Below the pieces are notes generated by a model. It worked only from the letters and a program-made list of their open reading frames with translations, searched no databases and had not been told where the DNA came from. Made by a program: the position numbers and the translations under genes. Shown here piece after piece: positions 27,318 through 38,474 of a stretch of 64,000 bases of DNA. The DNA comes from Irpex lacteus (lineage: Eukaryota; Basidiomycota; Agaricomycetes; Polyporales; Irpicaceae): assembly GCA_001986395.2 (NCBI GenBank), contig MQVO02000005.1:744001-808000 (forward strand), in the 5' to 3' direction. Within the stretch, counting starts at the first letter, position 1. Every line of letters begins with the position of its first letter.

Positions 27318-29728
27318 ATGTTAAATGATCCCGACTGTATGACACTTTCTTGTACCAACAGCTCAGCGGCGAGTAGCACGTCTCACACCAAGCCTGCCAT
27401 TGACCCCCTGGTTCACGTTGAAGACTTAAGAGTCGCGAAGAACGTTTCCGTGTACAAATGGGTGGAAATCGTTTGTAGCAGGGACAAGCAGACATTTGAC
27501 GCGTGGGCAGACTACTTCAAGCAGATATCACTTGTCGATAACAAGGTGGTTAAGAAGGCTCTCAAGAAGTTCTGCTCAGCCTCACACGAGACGACGAGAT
27601 GTGCATCGCTGTGCCGAATTATCACGGAGACTCTCGAGCTTGCAAAGATCTCTAAAGCAAAGATGGAAGGCATTGATGGTCCCCCTCCTATATCCGACAT
27701 CTCTTCCTTTCCTCGCGATTCTAGTAAAGTGATGCAGGGATCAGAGTCAGGCTCTCACCATGCTGACCTCGTCATCGATCGCACGCCAGACGTTATTGTC
27801 GCAAGAGCATCCAAGAAGGCGAAAGCTGACAGGACCGGTAAAGAAGTGGTCTGCCGTCATCGCGTGTATAGAGCTCGAGTTCGTCGAGCAGCTAAAAGAC
27901 AAGCTAAAGGCGGAGCGACAGAACAGTCGGCATGACTCGGGACCCACACAGGTATGGGGTTCAGCATCCTCTTTATTGTCCCGCACTTGAACTTCTCTCA
28001 GACTGGCCTCATGGAAGACACTGCAGATCTTGAGGTTACAGAGACACTATCCGCAGGCTCAAAACGCTCGCGTCCTCCCAGCGCATCAAGCTCTGGTTGG
28101 CCGTCACAGAAGAGAAGGTCATGCGATTCAGAACTAAGTACACAAACCGACCAACCTATGCTCTGTGACCCTCCCATGTGCTCCACTGACATATCCGAGT
28201 CTACCAAGACGCAACTCCTCAGCTACGCACTCCAGATGCTCAGCCCCGGACCCACGCCATCGTCGTCGCGCTTCAAGACGACCTCGTCTCGTTCTGATTC
28301 TTCGACGCATCTGGTGCAGTTCGTGCAAGCAACGAGCGGCTGTCTCTACTCAGAGACTTCGAGCGGATCGTCGCTGTGTTTGTTGCCCTTGCGTGCTGTT
28401 ACCCGGAGCAGCTGGGTGCGTTTGGTCGCCGAACTACTGTCTAGAGCGAATCTTCCTCCAACGAACCTGAGGAGTCTGAGGGCGATGTCGCTGTGAAGAT
28501 GTCGCTACAGCACGAAGACAGGAAGTCGAAAGTCAAGCTCGTCAGACGTGTGAAGAAGCACGGCGTTGACCGCCTTCGTGAATTCCTCGGACATGCGAAG
28601 CCCCGAAAACTCTCAGATCATGGTGGACTTCGCTCGCACTTCGATAGTACAGAATACCGGTGCAACCACATGTTTAGAGTACTCGTCGCGCCATTGTACG
28701 TGCCTCTCTCTACGCAGCTCACGAACAATCCGGATTCTCTGTAGACTATGGTCCTACAAATGATCAAATGTACGTCCTCCGTCTTCCACTATGAACTGTG
28801 CTTATGAGTCATGATAGGTATCCACGACCTGCGGTACCTCGCACATATCCTGCATCGCGACGTCAGTGAGAGCAACACCATGTGCACCGTGCGGGACGGG
28901 AACGACTACTTCATCCTCAACGATTTTGATTGTGCCGTGCGCGTGCACCCAGACAGTGGCCGGCCGCATTTCAAAAATCAAAACTCCTTCGACTTGACTC
29001 GTCGTACCGGAACACTCCAGTTCATGGCCCGTGAACTCGTCGAAGCGGCAGCTGGCACTTCAAGTTCGCTACAGAGATGTACAGTACATAGCATCAAACA
29101 TGACCTCGAGTCAGTATTCTGGGTAGCCCTTTGGTGCTCTGTGAACATCGTATCGCCTGGGCCCGCCGTTGCACAGCAAAGCGCCCTCACACGGGTTAGT
29201 CGCAACGACTTCCTGTCCAAGTTAGAAACGGGGGGTTATCTGTCAATATCTAACCACAAGGCCACCATCGTCGTCGACGTCAGCGGCAGGAATATGGAGG
29301 ACGTCCCTTTTACCTCGTCGTTCTCGCACATGCGTGGCTGGTTGAATGTGTTCCGGAGGAGGCTCGAAGAGGGGTGGACGGCCGACAAGGGTTGGAGGTA
29401 CAAGCGAGCGGAGATGGAGAGAGCACGGATGAGAAGAGGACGGTCGAAGGTGTTGAACTTTGAGGACACAGGCGGAACGAAAGCAGGCGAAATGCATGAT
29501 ATGTCTGCAGAGGAATACGAGTTGTATCAAGACGGGCATGGACAGATCACGCTCTCGAAGCTAATAGAGGCTTTCGATGTCTACGAAAAGCCGCCGCTAC
29601 CTGACTTTCCTCCGACAGTGCAGAAAACGTTGAGGAGCCACTCAGGAGTTAGAGGACTCCGATTGAGGCGGGATCGGGTAAATACGAGATGGATAGGGAT
29701 ACCGCATAGTTCATTGCAGTACTCCTGA
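27318..29728 (+). pseudogene. Decayed FunK1-type protein kinase
   Basis: FunK1 kinases are a fungus-specific, mushroom-expanded family of unknown role. The N-terminal part (27318 on) leads into DRTPDVIVA. A one-frame jump near 27840 is needed to reach KKWSAVIACIELEF. An intron at 27952-28001 is plausible. A second frame jump near 28250 joins LLSYALQML to HAIVVALQDD. An in-frame TGA at 28295-28297 replaces the Trp expected before FFDASG, and further stops lie at 28442-28444 and 28742-28744. The kinase half (28811-29728) is open and carries HRDVSESN, NDFDCA, RTGTLQFMA and KHDLESVFWVAL. At least four lesions argue for a pseudogene. Unusual splicing cannot explain the two frame jumps unless introns are tiny. 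Confidence 0.75.
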
Positions 29729-30269
29729 ATCTTCCCTTCCATCTGTGTTGTCCCAGTCTGAGATCTGAGGGGTCATAGAAACAAGTAAACAAAAACTTCA
29801 TATCTTTGCCTAAGTCTTTCCGAACATGGTTCGGGACTAGAGGCGTTGCGAGTTGCCGTTGCCGAAAGCCGATAGCAACGCTTCCTTCGCTGATCTTCGC
29901 GACCGAGGCCATGTAGTTGTGATCGGTACGCCCGAGTTTCTGCTTCTGCTTGATGCAAGATTCCACTTAAACAACATGATATTTTTGTTTGGCATAGTCC
30001 TAACAGAGATTAGAATGGAACTACATCATGTCCTTCCCATCGTGCAAACAGGCATGGCCAAGCCAGGCCTTCAACTTACATGTTTCCTACTCGCCTTGCA
30101 CTTGTTGCCCAACTTCGCTGCTAGCGCGGAACGTCACGGGAGTCATAAGATACTCGTTTACACGTTTCAGTGTCGCTCTCGAGGGGTTCGCCTGCGGCCG
30201 ACTCGTAATGATCCACTGGAGCCTCTTGCTGATCGAGTTTTTGTCGGGCTTTGGCCGCCTCCCTGCCAT
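29649..30269 (-). CDS. Possible unknown gene, two exons
   Basis: From the ATG at 30269 the minus strand reads MAGRRPKPDKNSISK and onward for about 60 basic residues, ending near GQQVQ. A second open stretch ends at the TAA at 29649 and contains ESCIKQKQKLGRTDHNY, NHVRKDLGKDMKFLF and YDPSDLRLG. Both look like real protein. The only splice I can find that joins them in frame uses a GC donor (AAG-GCGAGT) and a TTTAAG acceptor about 200 nt away. The last 80 bases overlap the FunK1 relic tail to tail. It may be a gene with a GC-AG intron, two separate exons with a missing one, or a relic. No family is recognised. Confidence 0.4.
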
Positions 30270-30304
30270 GACAGAATTGCAATCAAAGCGAAAGCAAAAA
30301 CAAG

Positions 30305-32000
30305 TCAGCAATCCACTCCATCTTTGATTTGTTCTCTCCACTCTCGCTGAAACTTGCCTCGCTCGCTATCAGGAATGTAGACCCCCTCATCGTCAAAGAA
30401 TAGTTGCAACGCAGCAAGCGCGACGCCGACGCTAGCGTCTTTTCCCGTATCACAACAGATGCAGATGGCCGAAGTACTGTCGCGCGCGAGCTGGATATCG
30501 ATGAACTGTAGTGACTGAGGTAGAACGGATTTTAGGAATTGGTGCTGTCCACGTTTGCCTGGTAGGAGGTGCAGCGTCAGGATCGTCGCGATCTCCTCGG
30601 ACTCCGGGGTATCGGTGCCCGCCTCAGAAATCTTGGTCGAGTCTGTGGTCATGGCAGCGGAGGCTTGCTGAGGCTGAGCTGTGGCGTCCCCAGATATCGC
30701 AACATAGGCGGCCCTACATGATGCGCTAGTCGAGGGTGTGGCAAAGTACGCAGACAGGTCTGATGAAAGACCTATCATGACGCGGCCCTGGACTCGAGCG
30801 ATGGGTGAAGGTGAGTTGGTACTGTAGTCGCGCTTTGCGTTTGAGGATTCCATGCTGACCAGTTGAGCTACTAGATTCGATAGACCTGGCCGGTCTGCTT
30901 GGAGAAGGCGGTCCTTGTATTTCCAGAAAACGGACGGCTCCAGTCCCTGATGTAATAATGTCAATGAAAACACCGCAAAACGGCGTTTAGGCTCTGAGAA
31001 TTACCTGTCCCCAAAGTTCGTGGTCATCCCCAGAGCCTTGGACGTATGCGAAGCCGTGCGTACGTCGCTCAAGGCCTTCGTTCACTTGCCTCGATGCTGA
31101 CACACATATCACCGGGTAAAACATTCGTTGGTCCACAGGAGGTAGTTGCGGCCATGATGCACTGGCAGGGGTGATCCACAAAGGCCTAAGCGGTCGTTCG
31201 AGATTGGGTATTTCATAGGTTGAGTGCTACTGGCAGCAGGCAATAACGAGCTGGGCGTCACAGAAAACAAGGGAAACATGAAGCGATTGATCACTGACAA
31301 GAAGCCGTACAGCCCATTCCTGCAGCTTGCCCTCTATCTGATTGTGTTCTTGCGCACTGATTACGCCTGGTGGAGTGTACAGTGATGTGTCCCAGTCGAC
31401 GTCTTGTATTCTGTATTTGAATTTGACAGCGTGGTTGATTACCGCACACCAGAGGGGCACAGTCTTTGATAGTGCATCGGGCATCCGTTTTCCCGCTCGC
31501 GTAGAGTCGACCAGGATCAAGCTGATTACGTTGTAAGTCTATGTAGATACTGGGCTGCAATACGAGAAACTGACCCCTTACGGCGCTCTATAGTTTTTAG
31601 AAGATGGATATTGGGCCGCCGCAGATTGAAAGACCAGTTGTTGAAGTGGCCATCTGTGGACTTGAAATACGCAGGCTGTTCTGTGATCTGCTCAGTGATG
31701 CATATGAGCAGCATCTCAATTTTTCGTCCGCGGGACTCACCGCGGAAGGGTTCACATACCATGCACCGCATCGTAAATTTGCTGGGGAACGTACGTGAGT
31801 CAGTTGCGAGACAAGTCCTAGAAAACAAAGGCAGACCACTTACGTATTATCGGTACGTCTTCATAACTGTCATGAACAGAGCTGACAAATTCTATGTCCT
31901 CTGCAATCGAATGTAGGCGATTGAACAGATCTAAGGATTCCCTGCGTAACTCGACAAGAGCTTGCGCGTGATAGCTTTCTGCGCTATCCAATAGATCCAT
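30305..32000 (-). CDS. RIT1: RIT1, initiator tRNA 2'-O-ribosyl phosphate transferase
   Basis: By homology this enzyme adds a ribosyl-phosphate to A64 of initiator tRNA-Met, which keeps it out of elongation. Exons on the minus strand: 31844-32000, 31741-31781, 31575-31675, 31299-31521, 31005-31226, 30305-30946; 461 residues. Key conserved blocks are ELRRESLDLFNRLHSI, IPNLRCGAWYV, AYFKSTDGHFNNWSF, LVDSTRAGKRMPDALSKTVP, LYTPPGVISAQEH and GFAYVQGSGDDHELWGQGLEP. The C-terminal phosphatase-like lobe is also present, with CCDTGKDASVGVALA. All blocks of the family are present in order, and the length is typical. The ATG at 32000 is chosen; an in-frame ATG at 32060 would add 20 residues. Confidence 0.93.
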
Positions 32001-33308
32001 TCTAACTTTCAAATGATGTGATGAGCCCGGTATGCGGTAATGCCATACTTGCATACTCACGACTCACGAGGATACTGCCAGTGCACAAGCTGGCCTGAGT
32101 CCAACTCGAAGAGATGAAGCTGGATCTCGTGGTTGTCTCGTGGCGCGGATGTCATCTAGAGCCGATTGATGGCATCATTGCCAAAAATGGTGCGTTAAGT
32201 ATTCATAGTCTATCGGAGATTCTTGACCTTCTACCACCTTCATCTTGACCGGTGATTGCGGCTGATCCTCCAAATTTATCCTTGGTCGTTTTGAAAACAT
32301 GCTCTCTTGACTTCTAACGCTATACGACCAGCTACGGTCGATGGTTGCTCGTTAGATGTCCAACGCAAGTGTCGACGGCACTGGCAGACTCGCCGACCAT
32401 TGCTCAACTCCGAGTTTATCGTGACTCGTCGCTTCTTCCGCCGTAGGCTCAGCTAATCATGATATGGAGATGCGCACGAAAGTGAGCCAGCGACTTATCT
32501 GACCGTATCGTTAGATATCACTTCAACTGATGTAGCTTAGGCAGCCGTCATCTAGCTTCCCCTGATGCAACTGTTGTTCGAAGGTGTCAACGTTAGCCTC
32601 GAGAATCAGGTCGCCGGAAGCAGCTGAGCTTTCAGGCACTTCATTACATGATGTATTCAAATTGCTGTATCTGCGTGGCGCTCGAGTGCGAGATCCGAGC
32701 TGGAGTTACCGCAGAAGCAGAGTCGAAGCCAGGCCATCGTCATGCACACTCAATCAAGTAAGTGCCTGCATACCCAATTTACGTAGTATAATGCTCACTT
32801 TGGTATCGAAACTCCTCATCAATGATATGTTTATAGAACTCACGGCAGCCCAGCCTTCGTGGCTTTCATGTAGCGCGACGTGGCTCAGCGGTACATCGTA
32901 TGCCCATTGTTCCAACTCCGTCTACGGCCTGTCTACTGATCCCCTATCAAGCGTATAGCGAATCATTCCCTGTCAGCAACGCTACCTTCGGTGCACTTCA
33001 AACTATGACATTGCTTGGCTGTGCTAGCAGGGCGAGTGTAGACTTTTGACAGTGTTCTCATGGCGGTCAGTCGACAAGGATATTGCCTCCTTTAATGGTC
33101 AGTTCTTACACCCTGATACTGAGCGATCAGTTGAGGCCTTGTGTATGACTACAGAGACAGTTTCAGGCTTTTTGGGCAGAGATCTACACAGTCCAAGTCT
33201 TAAACATTCCTACGGAGGCTCCTGTGCGCAGGGCCGTGCGAGAGGGGTATATAGCGACGTAAATTCGTATGCTTTCAACAACAAATCTTCCATACAACAA
33301 TCCTCTCA
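32001..33308. promoter_or_regulatory. Divergent intergenic region, RIT1 / Zn2Cys6 gene
   Basis: No gene can be supported in these 1.3 kb. Open frames near 32584-32958 have no protein-like features. A TATATA at about 33247 lies some 60 bases before the ATG of the Zn2Cys6 gene and is a likely TATA box. Confidence 0.5.
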
Positions 33309-35220
33309 ATGAGCTCTCAAGGTTCCTCTGCTAATCTCCCTCGTGGTTCGGCATGCGTAGTGTGTCGGTGAGCACCATTACCAGCTGAGGGCACGACGCC
33401 CGATGCGAATAATTACTAATTGGGATATTATATTTGTTCGTCAGATCGAAGAAAAGTGTCAGTGGCAGAATCATTCCCGTGCATATATTGATTAACACGA
33501 TTCCGCAGAAATGTGACGGCAACAGACCGAAATGCAATCAGTGTATTCGCTCAGGCAAGGAGGCTGAATGCGAATACGGTGACAGGCCAGCACCCAATGC
33601 TACACGGGTACTAGAGGGACAAATCGCCTATATCGAGAACAGAATCCGTGAGCTTGAACGCAATAGATCACACACCCACCAGCAGTCTCTACACCCTACC
33701 GACCCTCCTCCAGAGGTTGCACAGTATCTGTATGTTCACGTTGACAGGCTTGCCTTTTCCAAATAGCCGACTAATACTTTATTTCCTAGTCTCAACCACT
33801 TTGTTCCTCACGCCCGCCAGGTTGGCTGCTTCATGGACCTTCAACGTGCCTTTTCACATGCGCAGGACCTGCACGCGTTGAACGCTCTAAGGGCTGCAAT
33901 TTATCTATGGGGTGCCAAATTCTCCAGGGACATGAACCACACCCGCCGTGAGTCGACGTATCTGGCGAACACGCTCCAATGGCTTCGACATGCTCTGGCG
34001 TCCGCACAACAGCACAGATGTATCACTTTACATCTCTTGCAGACTGAAGTCCTCGTCGCTTTGTATATGTTCAGCAACAGCCGTTTGTTGGAAGGACAGT
34101 CACACTATTCTGCGGCGGTATCGTTGGCCTTGGCTTGTGGGCTTCACAAGCTCTTTTCCCCGGCTGGTGCTGCACCGACCGCCTGGCTCAGCGCATCCAT
34201 GACACCTGCGGAAGACATAGAGAAGGTTCATGCGTGGTGGACTGTCTTCACCATGGAGAAGTCCTGGGCCGCGTTTCTCGACGTGCCAACGATGTTGACA
34301 GAACGTGTTGACACAGGGACGATCGTCGAAACCCCCTGGCCCCGTAGTGGTCCCACAGTGAGCGCACTCAATCTAATCATGTATATGTCTGAGACTCAAC
34401 GATGATGTATTAGCTCGGCGTTTCTCCCGGACATACTGTAAAGAGGTTCATGAACGATGTCAGGACCGACCCTACGTCGTCTCCACTAGCCTTACAGGCT
34501 AAGGCTGCTATTCTGCTCAACCTGTCGGGAGAAGTTGCTAGTTATCAAGGTTTGAGTGAGCATAAACTCTTCGATGTGAATCTGCTAATCGCGACTTCCT
34601 CCATATTGTAGTTGATCCACAACAGCTGAACAACACCATCATGGCGCTGGACCAGGCAATCGAGATCTTCAAGACATTACTTCCCCCCATTGCTCGTCCT
34701 AATTCTCAGGCTCCATCTACAGATGTCGCCCACGAGTTACTGGTTGCTCATTCGTTCATACAGGCGGCTACCATTCGCCTCTTCAAGAACACCACTGCAC
34801 CTAACAAAGATGCCAAATGCTTCAGCGCTGCGTTTATGATCATCCGCCTCATCAACGAAGCCAATGTGCAACGGATGACATATCTTCATCCGGCTTTGGC
34901 TGTGAGTTCTTGATCCAAGCACGTCCGATTTGGATGAAAAAACTCACATTGTATGTTAGATGGTATGGGGAATCGCGTGTGATGTGCTGGTACCAGCTCT
35001 AGTGTTCTATAAGACCAGTCCACATGCCGCGAATACACCTGGTTTGCCTCGTGCGAGCGATCTCCAGGGTGCGCTCGCTCACCTCCGTAATGCAATTGCA
35101 CACTGTGCTGCGAATGTGCCCCTGTTCGGTATGTATTATCTCGTATCCGGGGTTCATCTACTAACAAGTTGTTCTCGGGTTCTAGGAAGCACGCTTGAGA
35201 AACTCAATCAAGTTCTCTGA
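33309..35220 (+). CDS. Zn2Cys6 fungal transcription factor
   Basis: Exons: 33309-33367, 33445-33457, 33509-33729, 33790-34357, 34414-34549, 34612-34901, 34960-35128, 35186-35220; 496 residues. The Gal4-type binuclear zinc cluster reads CVVCRSKKSKCDG then RPKCNQC and a sixth Cys after eight residues. It is assembled from three exons, one only 13 nt long. A short coiled linker (LEGQIAYIENRIRELE) follows, as in dimeric family members. The rest resembles the fungal-specific middle homology region, with LHLLQTEVLVALYMFSNSR and HYSAAVSLALACGLHK. The protein is rather short for the family. It is presumably a nuclear DNA-binding regulator; targets are unknown. Its neighbours (RIT1, an aspartic protease) do not suggest a pathway. 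Confidence 0.88.
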
Positions 35221-35496
35221 GCTATCAGTCACAACCTATGCCTCGAACATTCCTAATATTCGACTCGTATCTTGATATTTATTGCGCACCCTATCAATCT
35301 CACACATAACTCTACTATAGATATTTATCTAGCCCTCTTCGCACAACCTACCTAGATAAGACTCTCTTGCTGTATCGAGGAATCACACGCTCATACTATC
35401 ACTATATCCCAACTCCTTATTTATTCCATAGAACACTATAATATATTCGCCACCCCTCTGCATGTAGATGTTATAATACGTTGTTCTGTATACTAC

Positions 35497-37707
35497 TCAT
35501 GATCTAAACTTGGTCAATATAGATTTGAACGGCATCCTGCTCTTCTGCACGCTGGTCGGACTGCTCTGGCCCTTCTCAGAAGGAGGACTCGAGCCCGACC
35601 TTCTCCAGCTATTCTCGTCCTTCGATTGTTTCTTACGAAGACCTTTCGTCGAGTCCCTCTTGTCCGCAATGGCGGGTAAAGATGATCGCGCCGGAGGAAC
35701 GCCTGTGAGTCGCTTTGGCCGCCCAATATCTACCTTAGTACGATCTACCAGCATACTCTGGTGCCCAGGCTTGCTTCCCTTGGAGGCAGGCGCAGACGGG
35801 GCAGGTTTCGGGGGCGCGCTGGATCGTCCCAAGCTTCGAATTGCCGGATGTTTCGGGAAGCTGGCCCGCTTGAGAGGGTCATCTCCGGAGGCACCTTTCG
35901 ACGTCGCAACCGACGAGTTGTGTCGGGGCTTGTAGCTTGGTGTTGTCTCTGCTCGTTTTCTTCCCCCAGTGTTGGAATTCGTATTCTCTGCAGTATCCTG
36001 GTCCAGTTCGTCAGCCTCGAAGACAGATTCGAGCTGCCGCTCTTCAACAGTAAATTCGCGTGTGCTGGGCATCTCTGAGAACCGAACGCTCTTCTTCTCC
36101 CGAGTCTTCAGGATACTACGGACTGGTCTTCCCATGGATGCACTGCTGATCGGGCGTACATTGCCTGCGACGGCACTTGGAGCCACGGAAGACCTGGCAG
36201 AAACGAACGCTTGAGACTGCCGCTCGAAAGGAATCTCTGTCGTCACCGGCTCAGGTGTGGCCGTATCCTCCTTCTCGTCCGCCAAATGAGACAAGTCCAC
36301 TGTCATGCGCACAGGCCTCGGTGCACCTGTCATGCTGTTGCGTGGGGTCTCGATGATAACGGTTCTGCGGCGCTGCTGTTTGGGCAAGTCGCTGACCGGA
36401 ACAGATTTGGACCATTTCGCGTCTTCGTCCTCATCCTCCTCGAGGATCGATTCTATCTGGCGACAGGCGGTGGAGGGCGGAGAATTCGTGAGAGTCGGTT
36501 CCGTACCCCATGAGACGTCAGAGCTAGAGTTGGGAGTGCCGACGTCTGGTACCGGTGATTCGGGAAGTCTCATTGAAGTTGGTCGCATCGGCGTATTCCC
36601 AGCACTGGATACGTGTGGGCGCTCAATATGAACCTCCAGTAGTTCTCTAGCAAAGTCCCATTCGTCAGAGTCAGACTTGTTCGAAGAGCCAAATCCAGGT
36701 GAGATCTCTAAGAGCGGATCCGTATTGACAGCTAAGATAGGAGTTGGGGGAGTCAAGGGCGGACAGCGAGAGCGCAAATCCTGACACATAGCCTCGAGAT
36801 CCATGGAGAAGTCGCCACCGGAATCCGCGAACTCGAAGGTGGGGGTGTATGCACCAGGAGAACCTCGGAAAGGAGTTGGAATACCAGGATACAAGTCAGT
36901 GACAGGAAGAGGAAGACTTGGTAGCGGGAGAGTAGGAGGACCGGCTCGTCCGCGACGCGCAGCAAGGGCAGGTGGAGCAGAGGCGAGCAGAGAAATACTC
37001 TGGTGTGATTCCAAGGGTAAGGGCATAGCAGCAGTAGAGTTGGACAGCATGATAGTGGGAACGATATCGTCCCTCTCCGTGTTGTCAATGTAAGATGCCA
37101 TGATGTTCGCGTCGCTCCGATCAAAAAAGATATTTTCGTCCTGTATAGCCGTCTGAATAACCAGAGTCCATGATTCCGAGCGCGGGAGCCGGCATTTACG
37201 AAGGATTGCCCGAAAAGCCTCTGGAGCAAACAGTGAACCCGATGGTGTCCACTGAGTACGGGGAGTACTGTCATCTTGTGCAACATCCGACCATGGTTGG
37301 TGGTCTGACGATGGAGAAGTCGACACACCCTCCTATAAAAAGACAAGTCTTGAGAAATACGCTTTTGCAATCCAATTTCATCCACTCACCGCCCACCGAG
37401 CCACTGTAATCGGTTCCTTGATCACACGCTTCAATCGGGGGACCGTAGGTATCGTCAAGCTCGAGGCTGGCTGAGCAGGGCGGTCCAGAAGGATGTTGCC
37501 GGAAGAGAGCGTCACAAGGACTGGCCGCGCAGAGAGAGTAGGAAAGGATGGAGCCGATTGCAAAGAGCGTGTGCTGTCTGTAAGAGACAAGAAGGTGATA
37601 GATGCGTTGAGTAAGTTGTCGGTTTGTGTGCGCGAGACAATCTCTTTAAGGTCTAGAGATTCCGAGGAAGAGCAGGAGGCCTCAGGAAGAGCCAGTCGAG
37701 AAGCCAT
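35497..37707 (-). CDS. Disordered protein with SILK and RVxF (PP1-docking) motifs
   Basis: Exons 37390-37707 and 35497-37332 on the minus strand give 717 residues. Most of the chain is Ser/Pro/Thr-rich and predicted disordered. At 36079-36117 the sequence reads RSILKTREKKSVRF, a SILK motif eight residues before an RVxF motif. In other proteins these two short motifs dock protein phosphatase 1. A second FKSIL lies at the very C-terminus. The N-terminal exon has a helical region (SLDLKEIVSRTQTDNLL). The start is uncertain, because the frame stays open upstream of the ATG through a hydrophobic stretch and coding-like sequence continues to about 38160. No family is assigned; a phosphatase regulator is only an inference. 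Confidence 0.7.
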
Positions 37708-38474
37708 GAGGAGTAGCAAGACCAAGTAAGCGGGAAGACACGATAAACCAGGGTAGACGAACTTGCGATCTACGTTTTGCCCTGAGGCTGACCTACGATC
37801 ATATTGGCAGCCTGGACAAGATTGAGATGATCTGTCAGCTCAGATCTCAACATTGTCAGCATTGCATTACGCTCTGCCACGCGATTAAGATCTTGTGTAA
37901 TCTGGTTGGAGAGATGTTGATAATAAAACCAGTAGAGCCGGTAGCAAGGATGCGGAGAACGGGTATGACTGGGATGCAGCAACAACGCCCAAGCACATAA
38001 GGTAGGCGTCCTTAAGCCAAGAGCCTGAATCACGAGTTGTGACTTGAGCACTCGTATTTTTGTCCCTGAAACAGAGACATGGGAGTTCGAAGGTGGTGGC
38101 AGCAGTGTCTGGTTGGTGCGATGAGACGTTTCAGACCAAAATCCGGTCGCCGCCAGTCACTGCATGCTCCCCTTAGATCAATGATGGATGTGACGCGTAC
38201 ATCAGCGCTCCATTACCTTATATGGGAATTCTTACCTATATAACTGCCCTATGAGGAATGTCACGGTCACGGGCGGTCCATTCACCCGGTCGTTGCTGGG
38301 TCGGTGCCGTTTCAGATCAACACCCACCACAGCCTTGGCAATAAGCCATCAGAGCTGTCTTATATAGGTCAGGATGCAACAGAACATGAGCCCCAGTGAA
38401 CGTTTCTTCTTTCCTTCGGTTCACCCGCCTTCTCTCACTTTTCGTCTTTTCGTTCTTCTTCGTTCATCTGGATC
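37708..38474. promoter_or_regulatory. Divergent region with unresolved coding-like stretch and TATA box
   Basis: On the minus strand about 37770-38160 contains long protein-like reading in two frames, including ITQDLNRVAERNAMLTML and RSELTDHLNLVQAANMI. I could not find an ATG or clean splice. On the plus strand a TATATA at about 38356 lies 120 bases before the protease ATG and is its likely TATA box. The final 70 bases are C/T-rich. Confidence 0.5.
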
